Shown: positions 25,850 through 35,230, counted from the first letter of the stretch. The stretch: DNA of 35,513 nucleotides from Lachnospiraceae bacterium (GCA_017442865.1 JAFRXK010000008.1:1-35513), one strand, 5' to 3'. Translations and numbers: made by a program. The notes: generated from the letters alone by a model not told the origin.

Positions 25850-26455
25850 TTACAATTCTTCCGTTTTAAACATCGTATAACCCTCGTAGTAGTAGCTATG
25901 GTCGATACCTTTCATATAGACTTCACGGCTGTCGATATCATTGGTCAGAGCTGCCTTAAGGATATGTTTGATTTCAACATCTTTAACGGGACTGCGCTCC
26001 ATTGCAAGCAAATAGTCTTCTTTATCGACTTTACTCCAGTCAACTACTTTATGAAGTTCCGCTTTAAAAATCATATCAAGCCAAATGCGGGTACTTCTGC
26101 CGTTACCCTCACGGAATGGGTGGGCGATATTCATTTCCACGTACTTTTCGACAATTTCATCAAATGTTGATTGCGGCATTTTTTCGATATTGTCAAGAGC
26201 CGCATTAAGGTATATAACCGGAGCAAAACGAAAATTCCGTTTTGCAATATTGACAGTGCGGATTTGACCGGCAAAATCATAAATATCATCAAATAAATAC
26301 TTATGTATTGCCTGCAACGCAGATAATGTACCTGCGTGGAGACTGTCAAGAATACCTTGTTCAAACAGTTCCACAGCTCTTTTTTTACTGATACGTTCCT
26401 CTTCACGAGCAAGGTCGACCGAACTCGTAAGTCCTAATTTGTTATCAAGTGCCAT
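25850..26455 (-). CDS. class III Fic protein (AMP transferase with built-in inhibitory helix)
   Basis: 201 residues from ATG 26455, chosen for GGAGG 7 nt upstream. The Fic core motif is intact: HPFREGNGRSTR (112-123), with the catalytic His112. The flap region (QIRTVNIAKRNFRFAPV) and the C-terminal SYYYEG (187-192) match the single-domain class III Fic proteins such as Neisseria NmFic, where the Glu of (S/T)xxxE(G/N) blocks ATP binding until the enzyme disassembles or modifies itself. It should transfer AMP to a protein; DNA gyrase is a known target of relatives. It has its own promoter and no partner antitoxin gene, in line with internal inhibition. Confidence 0.93.
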   Translation of the reverse strand: MALDNKLGLTSSVDLAREEERISKKRAVELFEQGILDSLHAGTLSALQAIHKYLFDDIYDFAGQIRTVNIAKRNFRFAPVIYLNAALDNIEKMPQSTFDEIVEKYVEMNIAHPFREGNGRSTRIWLDMIFKAELHKVVDWSKVDKEDYLLAMERSPVKDVEIKHILKAALTNDIDSREVYMKGIDHSYYYEGYTMFKTEEL

Positions 26456-26525
26456 AACGCACCTCCGAAAATCAAATTGTATATCTTTAAAATGAAACAA
26501 AAACAGATTATACCTATACAGTTTT

Positions 26526-26554
26526 ATTATACCATATTCCGTGACCTAATTCAA
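26526..26554 (-). promoter_or_regulatory. promoter of the Fic gene
   Basis: TTGAAT (26549-26554), a 17-bp spacer and TATAAT (26526-26531) with an extended TGG. Confidence 0.75.
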
Positions 26555-26599
26555 TAAAACAGGATACACATCTATGGTATAAAACAACACTTTATTTAC

Positions 26600-26640
26600 A
26601 AAAAGTCAATACCTCCAGCTAAGCCGGTGGTATTGACTTT
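26600..26640. terminator. bidirectional terminator after dapB
   Basis: AAAAAGTCAATACC and GGTATTGACTTTTT form a long stem with T-runs on both sides. It ends the dapA-dapB unit. Confidence 0.85.
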
Positions 26641-26674
26641 TTATAATTCTTTATATAACTTTTTATCAAGCCTA

Positions 26675-27430
26675 TTACAGTATCACGTCCTGCATGTCGT
26701 ACATTCCTGCAGGCTTTCCGGCAAGATATTTTGCTGCAACAAGCGCACCCTTTGCAAATACAGCCTTTGAGTATGCGGTGTGCTTGAACTCTACAACCTC
26801 GTCTGTTCCCGCAAAGATGACCTCGTGCTCGCCTACGATATTGCCGCCGCGCACTGCCGATATGCCGATTTCCTTCGGGTCTCTTTTCTGCCTTACGGAT
26901 GAGCGGTCATATACATAGAAGTAGTCATCCGAAAGTACTTCCTTCATTGAATCAGCGAGCGCAATAGCGGTGCCGCTCGGCGCATCAAGCTTCTGATTGT
27001 GGTGCTTCTCAACTATCTCAATATCAAAGCCCGCATCGCTAAGCCTTGCAGCCGCCTCCTTTACAAGCTTAAGAAGAAGATTTATACCAAGAGACATATT
27101 TGCAGAGCGTAAAACCGCACACTCTTTGCTGAGCGCATCCACTCTGTCAAGCTGCTCCTTTGACAGACCTGTTGTACATAAAACAACAGGAGTTTTTGTC
27201 TTTTCACAATAATCAAGCAGTGAATCCACAGCCCTTGCCGAACAGAAGTCAATAATAACGTCTGCCTTCACATCACATCTGTCGAGTGACTTAAATACAG
27301 GATAGTCATTTAACTGCTCATCATAAACATCAATTCCGGCAACAATCTTTAACTCTGTATCCTTTGCGGCAAAATGCGAAATAATCTGCCCCATCTTTCC
27401 ATTACAGCCATGCATGATTGCTTTTATCAT
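26675..27430 (-). CDS. dapB: 4-hydroxy-tetrahydrodipicolinate reductase
   Basis: 251 residues, normal length. It reduces the product of DapA with NAD(P)H on the way to diaminopimelate and lysine. The nucleotide fold is at the N-terminus (GCNGKMGQ), and the active-site segment EKHHNQKLDAPSGTA contains the catalytic His pair and Lys. It lies 66 bp after dapA on the same strand, so the two genes form an operon that ends at a strong terminator. Identification is certain. Confidence 0.97.
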   Translation of the reverse strand: MIKAIMHGCNGKMGQIISHFAAKDTELKIVAGIDVYDEQLNDYPVFKSLDRCDVKADVIIDFCSARAVDSLLDYCEKTKTPVVLCTTGLSKEQLDRVDALSKECAVLRSANMSLGINLLLKLVKEAAARLSDAGFDIEIVEKHHNQKLDAPSGTAIALADSMKEVLSDDYFYVYDRSSVRQKRDPKEIGISAVRGGNIVGEHEVIFAGTDEVVEFKHTAYSKAVFAKGALVAAKYLAGKPAGMYDMQDVIL

Positions 27431-27496
27431 AATACCCTCCGTTCCACCGTCTTATCATGCGGTACAAAATGTGCAAAAATATTTTCCGGCACCAGG

Positions 27497-28387
27497 TTAT
27501 GCTAACTCTATGCCGTAATTTACCATAGCCTTCTTAAGTCTTTCAACATTTGCCGCATCCATCTGCGTAAGTGGGCTTCTGAGCGGTCCGGCATTTCTGC
27601 CCATAAGATTAAGCGCAGTCTTTACAGGGATAGGATTTACCTCGCAGAAAAGTGCATCAATAAGCTCGATTGCCTCAAGCTGCAGCTTCATGCTCTTTTC
27701 AACGTCACCCTCAAGGTAGCTCATAACCATATCGTGTGTGTTCTCAGGAGCAACATTTGAAAGCACTGAGATAACGCCGATGCCGCCAAGCGCCAGTAAA
27801 GGCACTACCTGGTCGTCATTTCCCGAATAAATGTCAATGCAGCCCTTTGCAATGCTTGCAAGCTTTACAACCTGACCGATATTGCCGCTTGCTTCCTTGA
27901 TTGCAACGATGTTCTTAACTTCCCTTGCAAGCTTAACTGCTGTCTGCGGAAGAATATTTACGCCTGTTCTTCCCGGTACGTTGTACATAATTATAGGAAT
28001 GCTTACAGACTCTGCAATCTTTGTGTAATAATCAATAAGACCCTTCTGTGTACACTTATTATAGTACGGAGTAACTGCTAAAAGCGCATCAGCGCCGCAC
28101 TTTTCGGCTGCCTGTGAAAGATATACTGCCTCGGCTGTACTGTTTGAGCCTGTACCTGCAATAACAGGAACTCTTCCCGCAACTACCTCTATACAATACT
28201 TAATAACCTCTATATGCTCTTTATGTGAAAGAGTTGAACACTCGCCTGTAGTTCCGCAGATAATGATACTGTCTGTCTTTCTCGCAATCTGCTCCTCAAT
28301 AAGCTCTGCAAGCTTTTCATAATTTACGCTTTCGTCCTCGTGAAATGGTGTAACAATCGCAACACCTGCTCCTTTAAAAATTGCCAT
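27497..28387 (-). CDS. dapA: 4-hydroxy-tetrahydrodipicolinate synthase
   Basis: 296 residues, a TIM-barrel aldolase that condenses pyruvate with aspartate semialdehyde. Signatures are GVAIVTPF, GTTGECSTLS, YNVPGRTG (with the catalytic Tyr) and the Schiff-base Lys in VAIKEASGN. The ribosome site is GGAGGAAG. It is the first gene of a dapA-dapB operon and sits behind a lysine riboswitch, so it is expected to be shut down by lysine. Identification is certain. Confidence 0.98.
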   Translation of the reverse strand: MAIFKGAGVAIVTPFHEDESVNYEKLAELIEEQIARKTDSIIICGTTGECSTLSHKEHIEVIKYCIEVVAGRVPVIAGTGSNSTAEAVYLSQAAEKCGADALLAVTPYYNKCTQKGLIDYYTKIAESVSIPIIMYNVPGRTGVNILPQTAVKLAREVKNIVAIKEASGNIGQVVKLASIAKGCIDIYSGNDDQVVPLLALGGIGVISVLSNVAPENTHDMVMSYLEGDVEKSMKLQLEAIELIDALFCEVNPIPVKTALNLMGRNAGPLRSPLTQMDAANVERLKKAMVNYGIELA

Positions 28388-28453
28388 AATAGCTTCCTCC
28401 TTATGTTATAAAACTTACATGTTATAAATAATAGGGTTTTTTGAGATTAATAA

Positions 28454-28477
28454 AGCCGGCCCGTAAAGAGCCGGCTC
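28454..28477 (-). terminator. lysine riboswitch terminator
   Basis: AGCCGGC and GCCGGCT pair around about 10 nt, followed by TTTATTAATC on the minus strand. It lies between the aptamer and the dapA start, as expected for transcriptional control. Confidence 0.65.
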
Positions 28478-28519
28478 ATAATTATAAAAAATCATACATA
28501 TATACATACAATTCTTATA

Positions 28520-28695
28520 TAATGTAAGTAGCTCTCCATCCTTGCGGATGACAGTCATATAACTGTTAATTATATGCCCAGCAAAAGTATTCTCAGGAAA
28601 TACCAAGCTTCGGCGTCTGCCCCTTTCATCTGCTTTCATCTATGCCTGACATATCCGGCAGTTACTCATGTAGGACGCAACCTCTACCCTATTTA
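28520..28695 (-). promoter_or_regulatory. lysine riboswitch (L box)
   Basis: Read on the minus strand, the leader shows the L-box hallmarks in order: GGGTAGAGGTTGCG, then GGGGCAGACGCCGAAG, GCTGGGCATA, and TGTCATCC-GCAA-GGATGGAGAGCTA. The 5' GTAG and 3' CTAC ends can close P1. It controls dapA and dapB in response to lysine. I recognised it by consensus, not by covariance search. Confidence 0.88.
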
Positions 28696-28712
28696 TATAT
28701 TTTATTGCACAT

Positions 28713-28741
28713 ATAATAGCACCTGCATATTGATATGTCAA
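28713..28741 (-). promoter_or_regulatory. dapA promoter
   Basis: TTGACA (28736-28741, perfect), a 17-bp spacer and TATTAT (28713-28718). Transcription would begin about 10 nt before the riboswitch. Confidence 0.85.
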
Positions 28742-28759
28742 CAAGTAAACTTTAGTTTT

Positions 28760-29392
28760 TTACATCTCTTCAACCATTTCAAGCTTGCTTACGGACACCT
28801 CATACGCAATTCTCTTAACGCTTTCAATTTCATCAAGCTTCTTGGTGTATTCCCTGCTTTGAACACGTCCCCATACACGTATTCTTTCGCCGACCTCAAA
28901 GCCTGAAGCATATCTGGCATTTCTGCCCCACGCTATACATGGTATGTAATCTGACTTGCCGTAAGGTCTGTTGACAGCAATCAGTATATCGGCAATTTCT
29001 CTTCCAAGCGGCGTCTTTCTGTAAACCGGCGGTTTGCACACATATCCGTCTAAAAATATCTGATTTGTTTTGGTGCAGTCATCAAAGGCATCAAGAAACT
29101 CAATTTCTCTGACAAACACTGATAACAGCAGTCTGTTTTTTATGCCCTCGTGACGGTTATACGAGCGGAACTGCCCGCTCGCCTCAATTATCTGCCCTCT
29201 CATATCCTTTGTAACGTCTATCAGACGCTCTGAAACCATCAGTGGAATCACATCCGCCTGCTCGCTCAATCTGTTTACAGACAACTCCGTCATATAAAAG
29301 CCCTCTCCGAAGACCTCATGACTAAAGGTGAATTCTGAAAGAATCTCCCCTATTACGCTTACTCTGTTGTTTTCAATTACTTTCTCCGACAT
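28760..29392 (-). CDS. single-stranded DNA-binding protein with two OB folds
   Basis: 210 residues from ATG 29392, chosen for AAAGGAG 8 nt upstream. Two related halves are visible. The first is NNRVSVIGEILSEFTF through VIPLMVSERLID to GQIIEASGQFRS. The second is NQIFLDGYVCKPPVYRKTPLGREIADILIAVNR through DYIPCIAWGRNA to GERIRVWGRVQSREY. The second half is a clear SSB-type OB fold; the first is a shortened one. There is no acidic SSB C-terminal tip. This matches a clostridial family annotated as single-stranded DNA-binding protein that is separate from the replicative Ssb. It lies upstream of the dapA promoter. The role is inferred from the fold. Confidence 0.82.
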   Translation of the reverse strand: MSEKVIENNRVSVIGEILSEFTFSHEVFGEGFYMTELSVNRLSEQADVIPLMVSERLIDVTKDMRGQIIEASGQFRSYNRHEGIKNRLLLSVFVREIEFLDAFDDCTKTNQIFLDGYVCKPPVYRKTPLGREIADILIAVNRPYGKSDYIPCIAWGRNARYASGFEVGERIRVWGRVQSREYTKKLDEIESVKRIAYEVSVSKLEMVEEM

Positions 29393-29547
29393 TAGTATTT
29401 CTCCTTTCATACACAGTTACTCCCCTTTGTGCCTCTTTTTTTCTGCCATCCATATATCAAAGGCACTCAAGCATTTTGTTACATGGTTCAATATATTCAA
29501 TTCAACCGTCCGATATGACAACTTTTTTCACAAACGACTTTTTTTCA

Positions 29548-29576
29548 TTTACTTTTTAACTCTTGTAATATACAAT
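29548..29576 (+). promoter_or_regulatory. promoter of the surface-glycosylation operon
   Basis: TTTACT (29548-29553), a 17-bp spacer and TACAAT (29571-29576). Confidence 0.5.
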
Positions 29577-29619
29577 ATATAAGTCAGCATTTATGCAAAT
29601 ACTAAAAAGGAGCAGGACA

Positions 29620-30561
29620 ATGAAAAAAATTGATATTGTTGTGCCATGCTATAACGAAGAAGAGGTGTTAAATGTCTTCTATCGGGAGACAAGCCTGATT
29701 GTAGATGCCATTGAAGGCTACTCTTTCAGTTTTATCCTTGTCGATGACGGCAGCCATGATAAAACTCTTCATGAGATGAAGGAATTAGCAAAGGCTCATG
29801 CAAACGTTAACTATATATCATTCTCAAGAAATTTCGGAAAAGAGGCCGCCATGCTTGCCGGTCTTAGGTATTCCTCAGGCGACTATGTCATCATCATGGA
29901 TGCCGACCTTCAGCATCCCCCGGCAATGATTCCCGATATGCTAAAGGGCATTGAAGAGGGCTATGACTGCAGCGCCGCAAGAAGAACCTCCAGAAAGGGC
30001 GAAGCACCTGTCAGGAGCTTTTTCTCAAATCTCTTCTATAAATTAAGCAACTCGCTTACCAACAACAGGCTTCCGCAGGATGCCGTTGACTACCGCATTA
30101 TGACCAGACAGATGGTTGATTCCATTCTTACGCTTACAGAGGTTGAGCGTTTCTCAAGAGGAATATTCAACTGGGTCGGCTATGATACAAAGTGGTATGC
30201 TTATGAAAATGTTGAACGCACGCTCGGTCAGACAAAGTGGAAGTTTTCTTCACTATTAAAATACGCCATTGACGGTATTACTTCATTTTCCGTAAAACCG
30301 CTCAGAATGGTGTCAGGACTTGGCTTTTTTATTTCAGCAATATCATTCCTTTATATTTTGATAACTTTAATACAGACGCTTGTATTTGGTATTGATGTAC
30401 CCGGATATGTTACTACGCTTTGTGCCGTGCTTTTCTTAGGTGGTATAATAGAAGTTTCAATAGGTATATTAGGAGAGTATATCGCTCACATATATCTTGA
30501 AGCAAAAGACCGTCCGGTTTATATAGTAAAACAAACTAGCATTGATAATTCAAAGGAGTAG
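29620..30561 (+). CDS. GT2 polyprenyl-phosphate glycosyltransferase, CsbB/GtrB-like
   Basis: 313 residues from ATG 29620 (AAGGAG upstream). The GT-A domain (1-215) begins KIDIVVPCYNEEEVL; the nucleotide-binding DDG is near 42 and the metal-binding DAD at 94-96 (IIMDADLQHPP). Two membrane helices follow (about 228-252 and 262-290). This architecture moves a sugar from a nucleotide donor to undecaprenyl phosphate on the inner face of the membrane. It overlaps closely with a GtrA gene and a YfhO gene, the same trio as CsbB, GtcA/YngA and YfhO, which in Bacillus and Listeria relatives decorates lipoteichoic acid. The sugar is not readable from sequence. Confidence 0.92.
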   Translation: MKKIDIVVPCYNEEEVLNVFYRETSLIVDAIEGYSFSFILVDDGSHDKTLHEMKELAKAHANVNYISFSRNFGKEAAMLAGLRYSSGDYVIIMDADLQHPPAMIPDMLKGIEEGYDCSAARRTSRKGEAPVRSFFSNLFYKLSNSLTNNRLPQDAVDYRIMTRQMVDSILTLTEVERFSRGIFNWVGYDTKWYAYENVERTLGQTKWKFSSLLKYAIDGITSFSVKPLRMVSGLGFFISAISFLYILITLIQTLVFGIDVPGYVTTLCAVLFLGGIIEVSIGILGEYIAHIYLEAKDRPVYIVKQTSIDNSKE

Positions 30562-30568
30562 TTCGCTA

Positions 30569-31009
30569 ATGAAAGCATTTATTCAAAAACTTATTGATAA
30601 ATACTGGACCCGTGAAAACCGGTCTTATATATTCTGGGGGCTGCTTACCACTATAGTAAGCATTGTTATATACTATGCAATTATATACTTTATCCCGGCA
30701 ACTCCTGCTGAGATTGCAAACGCCATTGCAATCGCATGTGCAATTATTTTTGCGTATGTGGTAAACAAGCGTTATGTGTTTCATTCAAGGTGTCCGGATT
30801 TTAAAAGCCTGCTTAGGGAGTTCTGGGCATTTGTATCGGTAAGAATCATTTCTGCGATACTGGAAGAGGTTCTGCTAAGCTTCTTTATACGTATAGTCCA
30901 TGCAAATGAATACCTGGCCAAGATTATAGTCTGCTTTATAATATTTATAGTAAACTATGTGATGAGTAAGATGTTTGTATTCAAACACAAAGAACAGGTA
31001 TCAGAATAA
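30569..31009 (+). CDS. GtrA-family membrane protein (lipid-linked sugar flippase candidate)
   Basis: 146 residues from ATG 30569 (AAAGGAG about 10 nt upstream). Four hydrophobic segments fit the GtrA fold: about 20-42, 47-66 (IANAIAIACAIIFAYVVNKRYVF, the conserved loop NKRYVF included), 80-103 and 112-138, ending in YVMSKMFVFKHK. Family members are thought to flip a polyprenyl-phosphate sugar across the membrane. It starts 8 bp after the glycosyltransferase stop and precedes YfhO, which fits the middle step of the pathway. Confidence 0.9.
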   Translation: MKAFIQKLIDKYWTRENRSYIFWGLLTTIVSIVIYYAIIYFIPATPAEIANAIAIACAIIFAYVVNKRYVFHSRCPDFKSLLREFWAFVSVRIISAILEEVLLSFFIRIVHANEYLAKIIVCFIIFIVNYVMSKMFVFKHKEQVSE

Positions 31010-31051
31010 TTTGAAATAAAAACAGAATTTAATGTGAGGTGTATATATTAT

Positions 31052-33598
31052 ATGAAAAAAGTTGAAAAAAGTCAATCAAAAGCAAGAAAAAATCTACCGC
31101 TTATATTATCATTTGTGATTCCGGTAATTCTGATGTTAATCGTATATTATATCCGAAAGATATATCCTTTTGGCGACAGAGTCTTCTTAAGAATAGATAT
31201 GTACCATCAGTATGCGCCTTTTACGATTGAGTTTATGAACAAGCTTAAATCAGGAGGCAGTCTTCTGTATAGCTGGCACATCGGTCTGGGTACAAACTTT
31301 ACCGCATTATTCGCATATTATCTTGCCACCCCGTATAACTGGCTGCTGCCGCTCATTCCAAAGTCAACCGCACTTGAATTCATGGGCTACGGCATTATCT
31401 TAAAGATTGGTCTTTGCGGCCTTTCGTTCGCTTATTATTTAAAGAAGAAGTTCAATACAAACAGCTACGCAATTGTACTTTTCGCTATATGCTATGCCAT
31501 GTCGGGTTATATCGCAGCATACAACTGGAACATTATGTGGCTTGACTGTATTATCCTCGCTCCGCTCATCATGCTTGGTATTGAGCAGATAGTAAACGAG
31601 GGCAAGGGATGGCTTTACTGTGTAGCGCTTGCTCTGTGCATATTCACAAACTATTATATTTCAATTATGGTTTGTCTTTTTTCAGTAATATATTTTGCGG
31701 CTCTTTTCTTAAGCACGCCTGTTACAGAAAAAGGGCCGGGATACTTAAGACGTTTTTTGAATTTTGCGTTATATTCACTGCTTGCCGGCGGTTTCGCAGC
31801 GATTCTGCTTATACCTGAGCTTAATGCACTTCGCCTTACAGCATCCGCAAATTCAACATTTCCAAAGAACCTGACAAACTATTTCTCAATATTTGATATG
31901 TCGGCTCGACACCTTATAAGTGTTGATACCGAGCTCGGTCTTGACCACTGGCCGAACATTTACTGCGGTGTTGCAGTTGTTTTCCTGCTTCCGCTTTATA
32001 TCATGAACAAGAAGATACCGGCAAGACAGAAGATAGCAAATATATCAATACTGTTTATCTTCCTGTTAAGCTATTGTCTTAATATACCGAACTATATCTG
32101 GCACGGACTTCACTACCCTAACTCGCTTCCATGCCGTCAGTCCTTCCTTTACATTGCGCTGCTTCTTGCAGTCTGCTTCGAGGCTGTCCATTGCATAAAG
32201 GGCTGCAGCATAAAGCAGATTGCCGGCGCATTCTGGGGAGCCATAGGCTTCGTGCTGCTTTGCGAAAAATTTATTACACACGAGGATTTCACATACAACA
32301 CCTTCCTGCTTTCAGGCATATTTATTGCATTTTATGCATTGCTTTTATATCTTTATCATCAGGACAAGCTGCAGATGGCGGTACTTGCGGTTGTTGCAAT
32401 CTGCCTTGTATCTGTAGAGCTTACAGTCAATATGCTTGATACCGGTATTTCAACGGTAGGAAGAGACGCATACCTTGAAAATCTTGATAATTACAAGGCA
32501 CTTGTCAACTATGCCGAAACAATAAATCAGGACTTCTATCGTATGGAAAAGTTCCAGCGAAAGACTAAAAACGACGCTTCACTTGCTGGCTTTAATTCAG
32601 CAACTATATTTTCTTCGACCGCAAATGCACATGTTTCAAGCCTGTATACTACGCTTGGCATGGAAGCAAATACAAATGCCTACTGTTTCCAGGGAGCTAC
32701 TCCTCTTACACAGGCATTGCTTGCAGTTAAATATATGTTTACCGACAAAACCATGAACGACCCACTCTACAGCACTTTAAGCAGCAGCGGCAACATTACG
32801 CTTATGCAGTGCAGATATACACTTGGGCTCGGCTTTATGCTGAACAGCGATTTTGAAAATCAGTGGAACAAAAACGGAGCCTCTCCTATTGAAAATCAGA
32901 ACAGTTTTTCATACGCCGCAGGAGGCGGTACTCTCTTTGAGGAAATTGCTACAATAAACAACGGCAGCTCGTACTCGGTACCTGTTTCCGAAGCAGAGCA
33001 TGTATATATTTATATACCTCGTTCAGACGTTGAAAGCGTTACCGTTTCAGCCGGAAGCTCATCAAACACATATGAAAATATAGGACGAGGTTATATTATT
33101 GACGGCGGCTACCGTCAGGCAAACGAAGTAATAACCGTAACCAATCCAAAGGGCTCCGGCTTTACTATGTATGCATATAAATTCCTTGCAGACAATTATA
33201 TTTCTCTTATAAACAAGCTTAGTGCCAACTCATTTATTTATGACAGCGAAAGGTCTACAGAGACACATATTTACGGAACAATCACTGCTGACAAGGCCGG
33301 CATAATGTACACCTCAATTCCTTATGAAAAGGGCTGGAAGGTAAAGGTCGATGGCAAGAGTGTTGATGCAGTCACATTTTCAGACACAATGCTCGCAATT
33401 AATCTTGATGCCGGCACGCATGACATTGAGCTTAAGTTCCGCCCTGACGGACTTGTTCCGGGAGCAGTCATTTCAATAATCAGCACATTAATTATTGCTG
33501 CGATTATTTTACTGCCGTATCTTATTAAAAAGGGCAAGATTAAAAAACTCAATGTACCAAAGCCTGTTGCGGAATTCTTTTTCCTTAACGAAAACTAA
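31052..33598 (+). CDS. YfhO-family membrane glycosyltransferase
   Basis: 848 residues from ATG 31052 (GAGGTG upstream). The chain begins with a membrane helix (14-34), then the conserved outer loop FLRIDMYHQYAPF, with the likely catalytic Asp49, and SWHIGLGTNF. About a dozen helices follow to residue 475. A large extracytoplasmic domain (about 480-800) is followed by a last helix (GAVISIISTLIIAAIILLPYLI) and a short basic tail. This GT-C type layout matches YfhO, which transfers the flipped sugar onto a surface polymer such as teichoic acid. It completes the three-gene pathway with the two genes before it. Confidence 0.92.
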   Translation: MKKVEKSQSKARKNLPLILSFVIPVILMLIVYYIRKIYPFGDRVFLRIDMYHQYAPFTIEFMNKLKSGGSLLYSWHIGLGTNFTALFAYYLATPYNWLLPLIPKSTALEFMGYGIILKIGLCGLSFAYYLKKKFNTNSYAIVLFAICYAMSGYIAAYNWNIMWLDCIILAPLIMLGIEQIVNEGKGWLYCVALALCIFTNYYISIMVCLFSVIYFAALFLSTPVTEKGPGYLRRFLNFALYSLLAGGFAAILLIPELNALRLTASANSTFPKNLTNYFSIFDMSARHLISVDTELGLDHWPNIYCGVAVVFLLPLYIMNKKIPARQKIANISILFIFLLSYCLNIPNYIWHGLHYPNSLPCRQSFLYIALLLAVCFEAVHCIKGCSIKQIAGAFWGAIGFVLLCEKFITHEDFTYNTFLLSGIFIAFYALLLYLYHQDKLQMAVLAVVAICLVSVELTVNMLDTGISTVGRDAYLENLDNYKALVNYAETINQDFYRMEKFQRKTKNDASLAGFNSATIFSSTANAHVSSLYTTLGMEANTNAYCFQGATPLTQALLAVKYMFTDKTMNDPLYSTLSSSGNITLMQCRYTLGLGFMLNSDFENQWNKNGASPIENQNSFSYAAGGGTLFEEIATINNGSSYSVPVSEAEHVYIYIPRSDVESVTVSAGSSSNTYENIGRGYIIDGGYRQANEVITVTNPKGSGFTMYAYKFLADNYISLINKLSANSFIYDSERSTETHIYGTITADKAGIMYTSIPYEKGWKVKVDGKSVDAVTFSDTMLAINLDAGTHDIELKFRPDGLVPGAVISIISTLIIAAIILLPYLIKKGKIKKLNVPKPVAEFFFLNEN

Positions 33599-33706
33599 TC
33601 CGCAAAAAGCATAATGAAAAAATGACCTTGGAGAGGGTCGTAAAAAACTACTACTAACAATAAAATACACATTTAGCGTGAAGGAACCGCTTTCAATGCT
33701 ATTTGT

Positions 33707-33724
33707 GCCGCCGATACCGGCGGC
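33707..33724. other. hairpin in the argH leader
   Basis: GCCGCC-GATACC-GGCGGC lies six bases before the argH ribosome site. A second possible stem (AGCGTGAAGG/CGCTTTCAATGCT) precedes it. No terminator is seen between the YfhO gene and argH, so read-through is possible. Confidence 0.45.
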
Positions 33725-33739
33725 AGAATGGAGATTTTT

Positions 33740-35113
33740 ATGAAACTCTGGGGAGGACGTTTTAGCAAAGAGACAAATGAGCTTGTAAATGCATTCAATG
33801 AATCTCTTTCCTTTGACCAAAGATTTTACAGACAGGATATACGCGGAAGCATTGCCCATGTTACTACTCTCGCAAAATCAGGCATCCTTACCGATGCCGA
33901 AAGAGATACTATTATTGAGGCGCTCAAAGGAATCTTAGCGGACATAGACAGCGGAAAGCTTGCATTTGACGGCACGCAGGAGGACATTCACAGCTTCGTT
34001 GAAGCAAATCTTATCGAGCGTATAGGCGATACAGGCAAGAAGCTTCACACCGGACGCAGCAGAAATGACCAGGTTGCTCTTGACATGAAGCTTTACATCC
34101 GCGACGAGATAAAGGAAATGGACGCTTTATTAAAGGAGCTTCTTACAACAATCCTTCATATCATGGAAGAAAATATTATGACTTATATGCCGGGCTTTAC
34201 ACACCTTCAGAAGGCGCAGCCGCTTACGCTCGCACACCATTTCGGCGCATATTTCGAGATGTTTAAAAGAGACCGCGGCAGGCTTTCAGACATTTATGAC
34301 AGAATGAATTACTGTCCTTTAGGCTCAGGCGCACTCGCCGGAACAACTTATCCTATCGACAGAGCATATACAGCGCAGCTTTTAGACTTTTACGGTCCTA
34401 CGTTAAACAGCATGGATTCCGTATCAGACAGAGACTACCTCATAGAATTTTTAAGTGCGATGGCAACAATAATGATGCACTTAAGCAGATTTTCTGAGGA
34501 AATCATCATCTGGAATACAAATGAGTATCAGTTCGTTGAGCTTGACGATTCCTACAGCACCGGAAGCTCTATTATGCCTCAGAAAAAGAACCCTGATATT
34601 GCCGAGCTTGTGCGCGGAAAGACCGGCCGTGTATATGGTGCGCTGATGTCGATGCTCACCACCATGAAGGGACTTCCTCTTGCGTACAACAAGGACATGC
34701 AGGAGGACAAGGAGATGACCTTTGATGCAATAGATACTACAAAGGGCTGCATTTCTCTTTTTAACGGCATGATTAAAAACATGCGCTTTAACAAGGATAA
34801 CATGGAAAAGAGTGCAAAGAACGGCTTTACAAATGCCACCGATGCTGCGGATTACCTTGTAAATCACGGCGTACCGTTCCGTGATTCCCACGGCATTGTC
34901 GGACAGCTCGTGCTCTACTGCATAGAAAAGAATATTTCTCTTGATGATATGACTCTTGAAGAATACAAGGCAATCAGCCCTGTATTTGAAGAAGATATCT
35001 ATGACGCCATCAGCTTAAAGACCTGTGTTGAAAAGCGTACCACAATAGGCGCCCCGGGGCCTGATGCAATGAAGAAGGTTATAGAAATCTGCAGGGAATA
35101 TCTTTCAAAGTAA
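33740..35113 (+). CDS. argH: argininosuccinate lyase
   Basis: 457 residues from ATG 33740 (GGAG 6 nt upstream; MKLWGGRFSK is the family start). It splits argininosuccinate into arginine and fumarate, the last step of arginine synthesis. Superfamily features are SFVEANLIERIG, TGRSRNDQVALD, FTHLQKAQPLTLAHH and the signature GSSIMPQKKNPD with the mobile-loop Ser. It is unlinked here to argG or other arginine genes. A strong terminator follows. Identification is certain. Confidence 0.98.
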   Translation: MKLWGGRFSKETNELVNAFNESLSFDQRFYRQDIRGSIAHVTTLAKSGILTDAERDTIIEALKGILADIDSGKLAFDGTQEDIHSFVEANLIERIGDTGKKLHTGRSRNDQVALDMKLYIRDEIKEMDALLKELLTTILHIMEENIMTYMPGFTHLQKAQPLTLAHHFGAYFEMFKRDRGRLSDIYDRMNYCPLGSGALAGTTYPIDRAYTAQLLDFYGPTLNSMDSVSDRDYLIEFLSAMATIMMHLSRFSEEIIIWNTNEYQFVELDDSYSTGSSIMPQKKNPDIAELVRGKTGRVYGALMSMLTTMKGLPLAYNKDMQEDKEMTFDAIDTTKGCISLFNGMIKNMRFNKDNMEKSAKNGFTNATDAADYLVNHGVPFRDSHGIVGQLVLYCIEKNISLDDMTLEEYKAISPVFEEDIYDAISLKTCVEKRTTIGAPGPDAMKKVIEICREYLSK

Positions 35114-35230
35114 AACGCCACGTAGCAGACCCATTGTCTTGCTCATGACTTTAAAAAACTTTATATTCAAAATGACTTTTCATTATAAAAAAATCCCGCT
35201 TTGGGGGCGTCCGTCATAAAGAAGTTTTAC

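Noticed and set aside
28415..28639. 74-residue minus-strand frame before dapA
   Set aside because: It lies within the lysine riboswitch and its terminator.
33599..33739. T-box leader before argH
   Set aside because: No AGGGTGGNACCGCG element, and the gap is too short for a full T-box.
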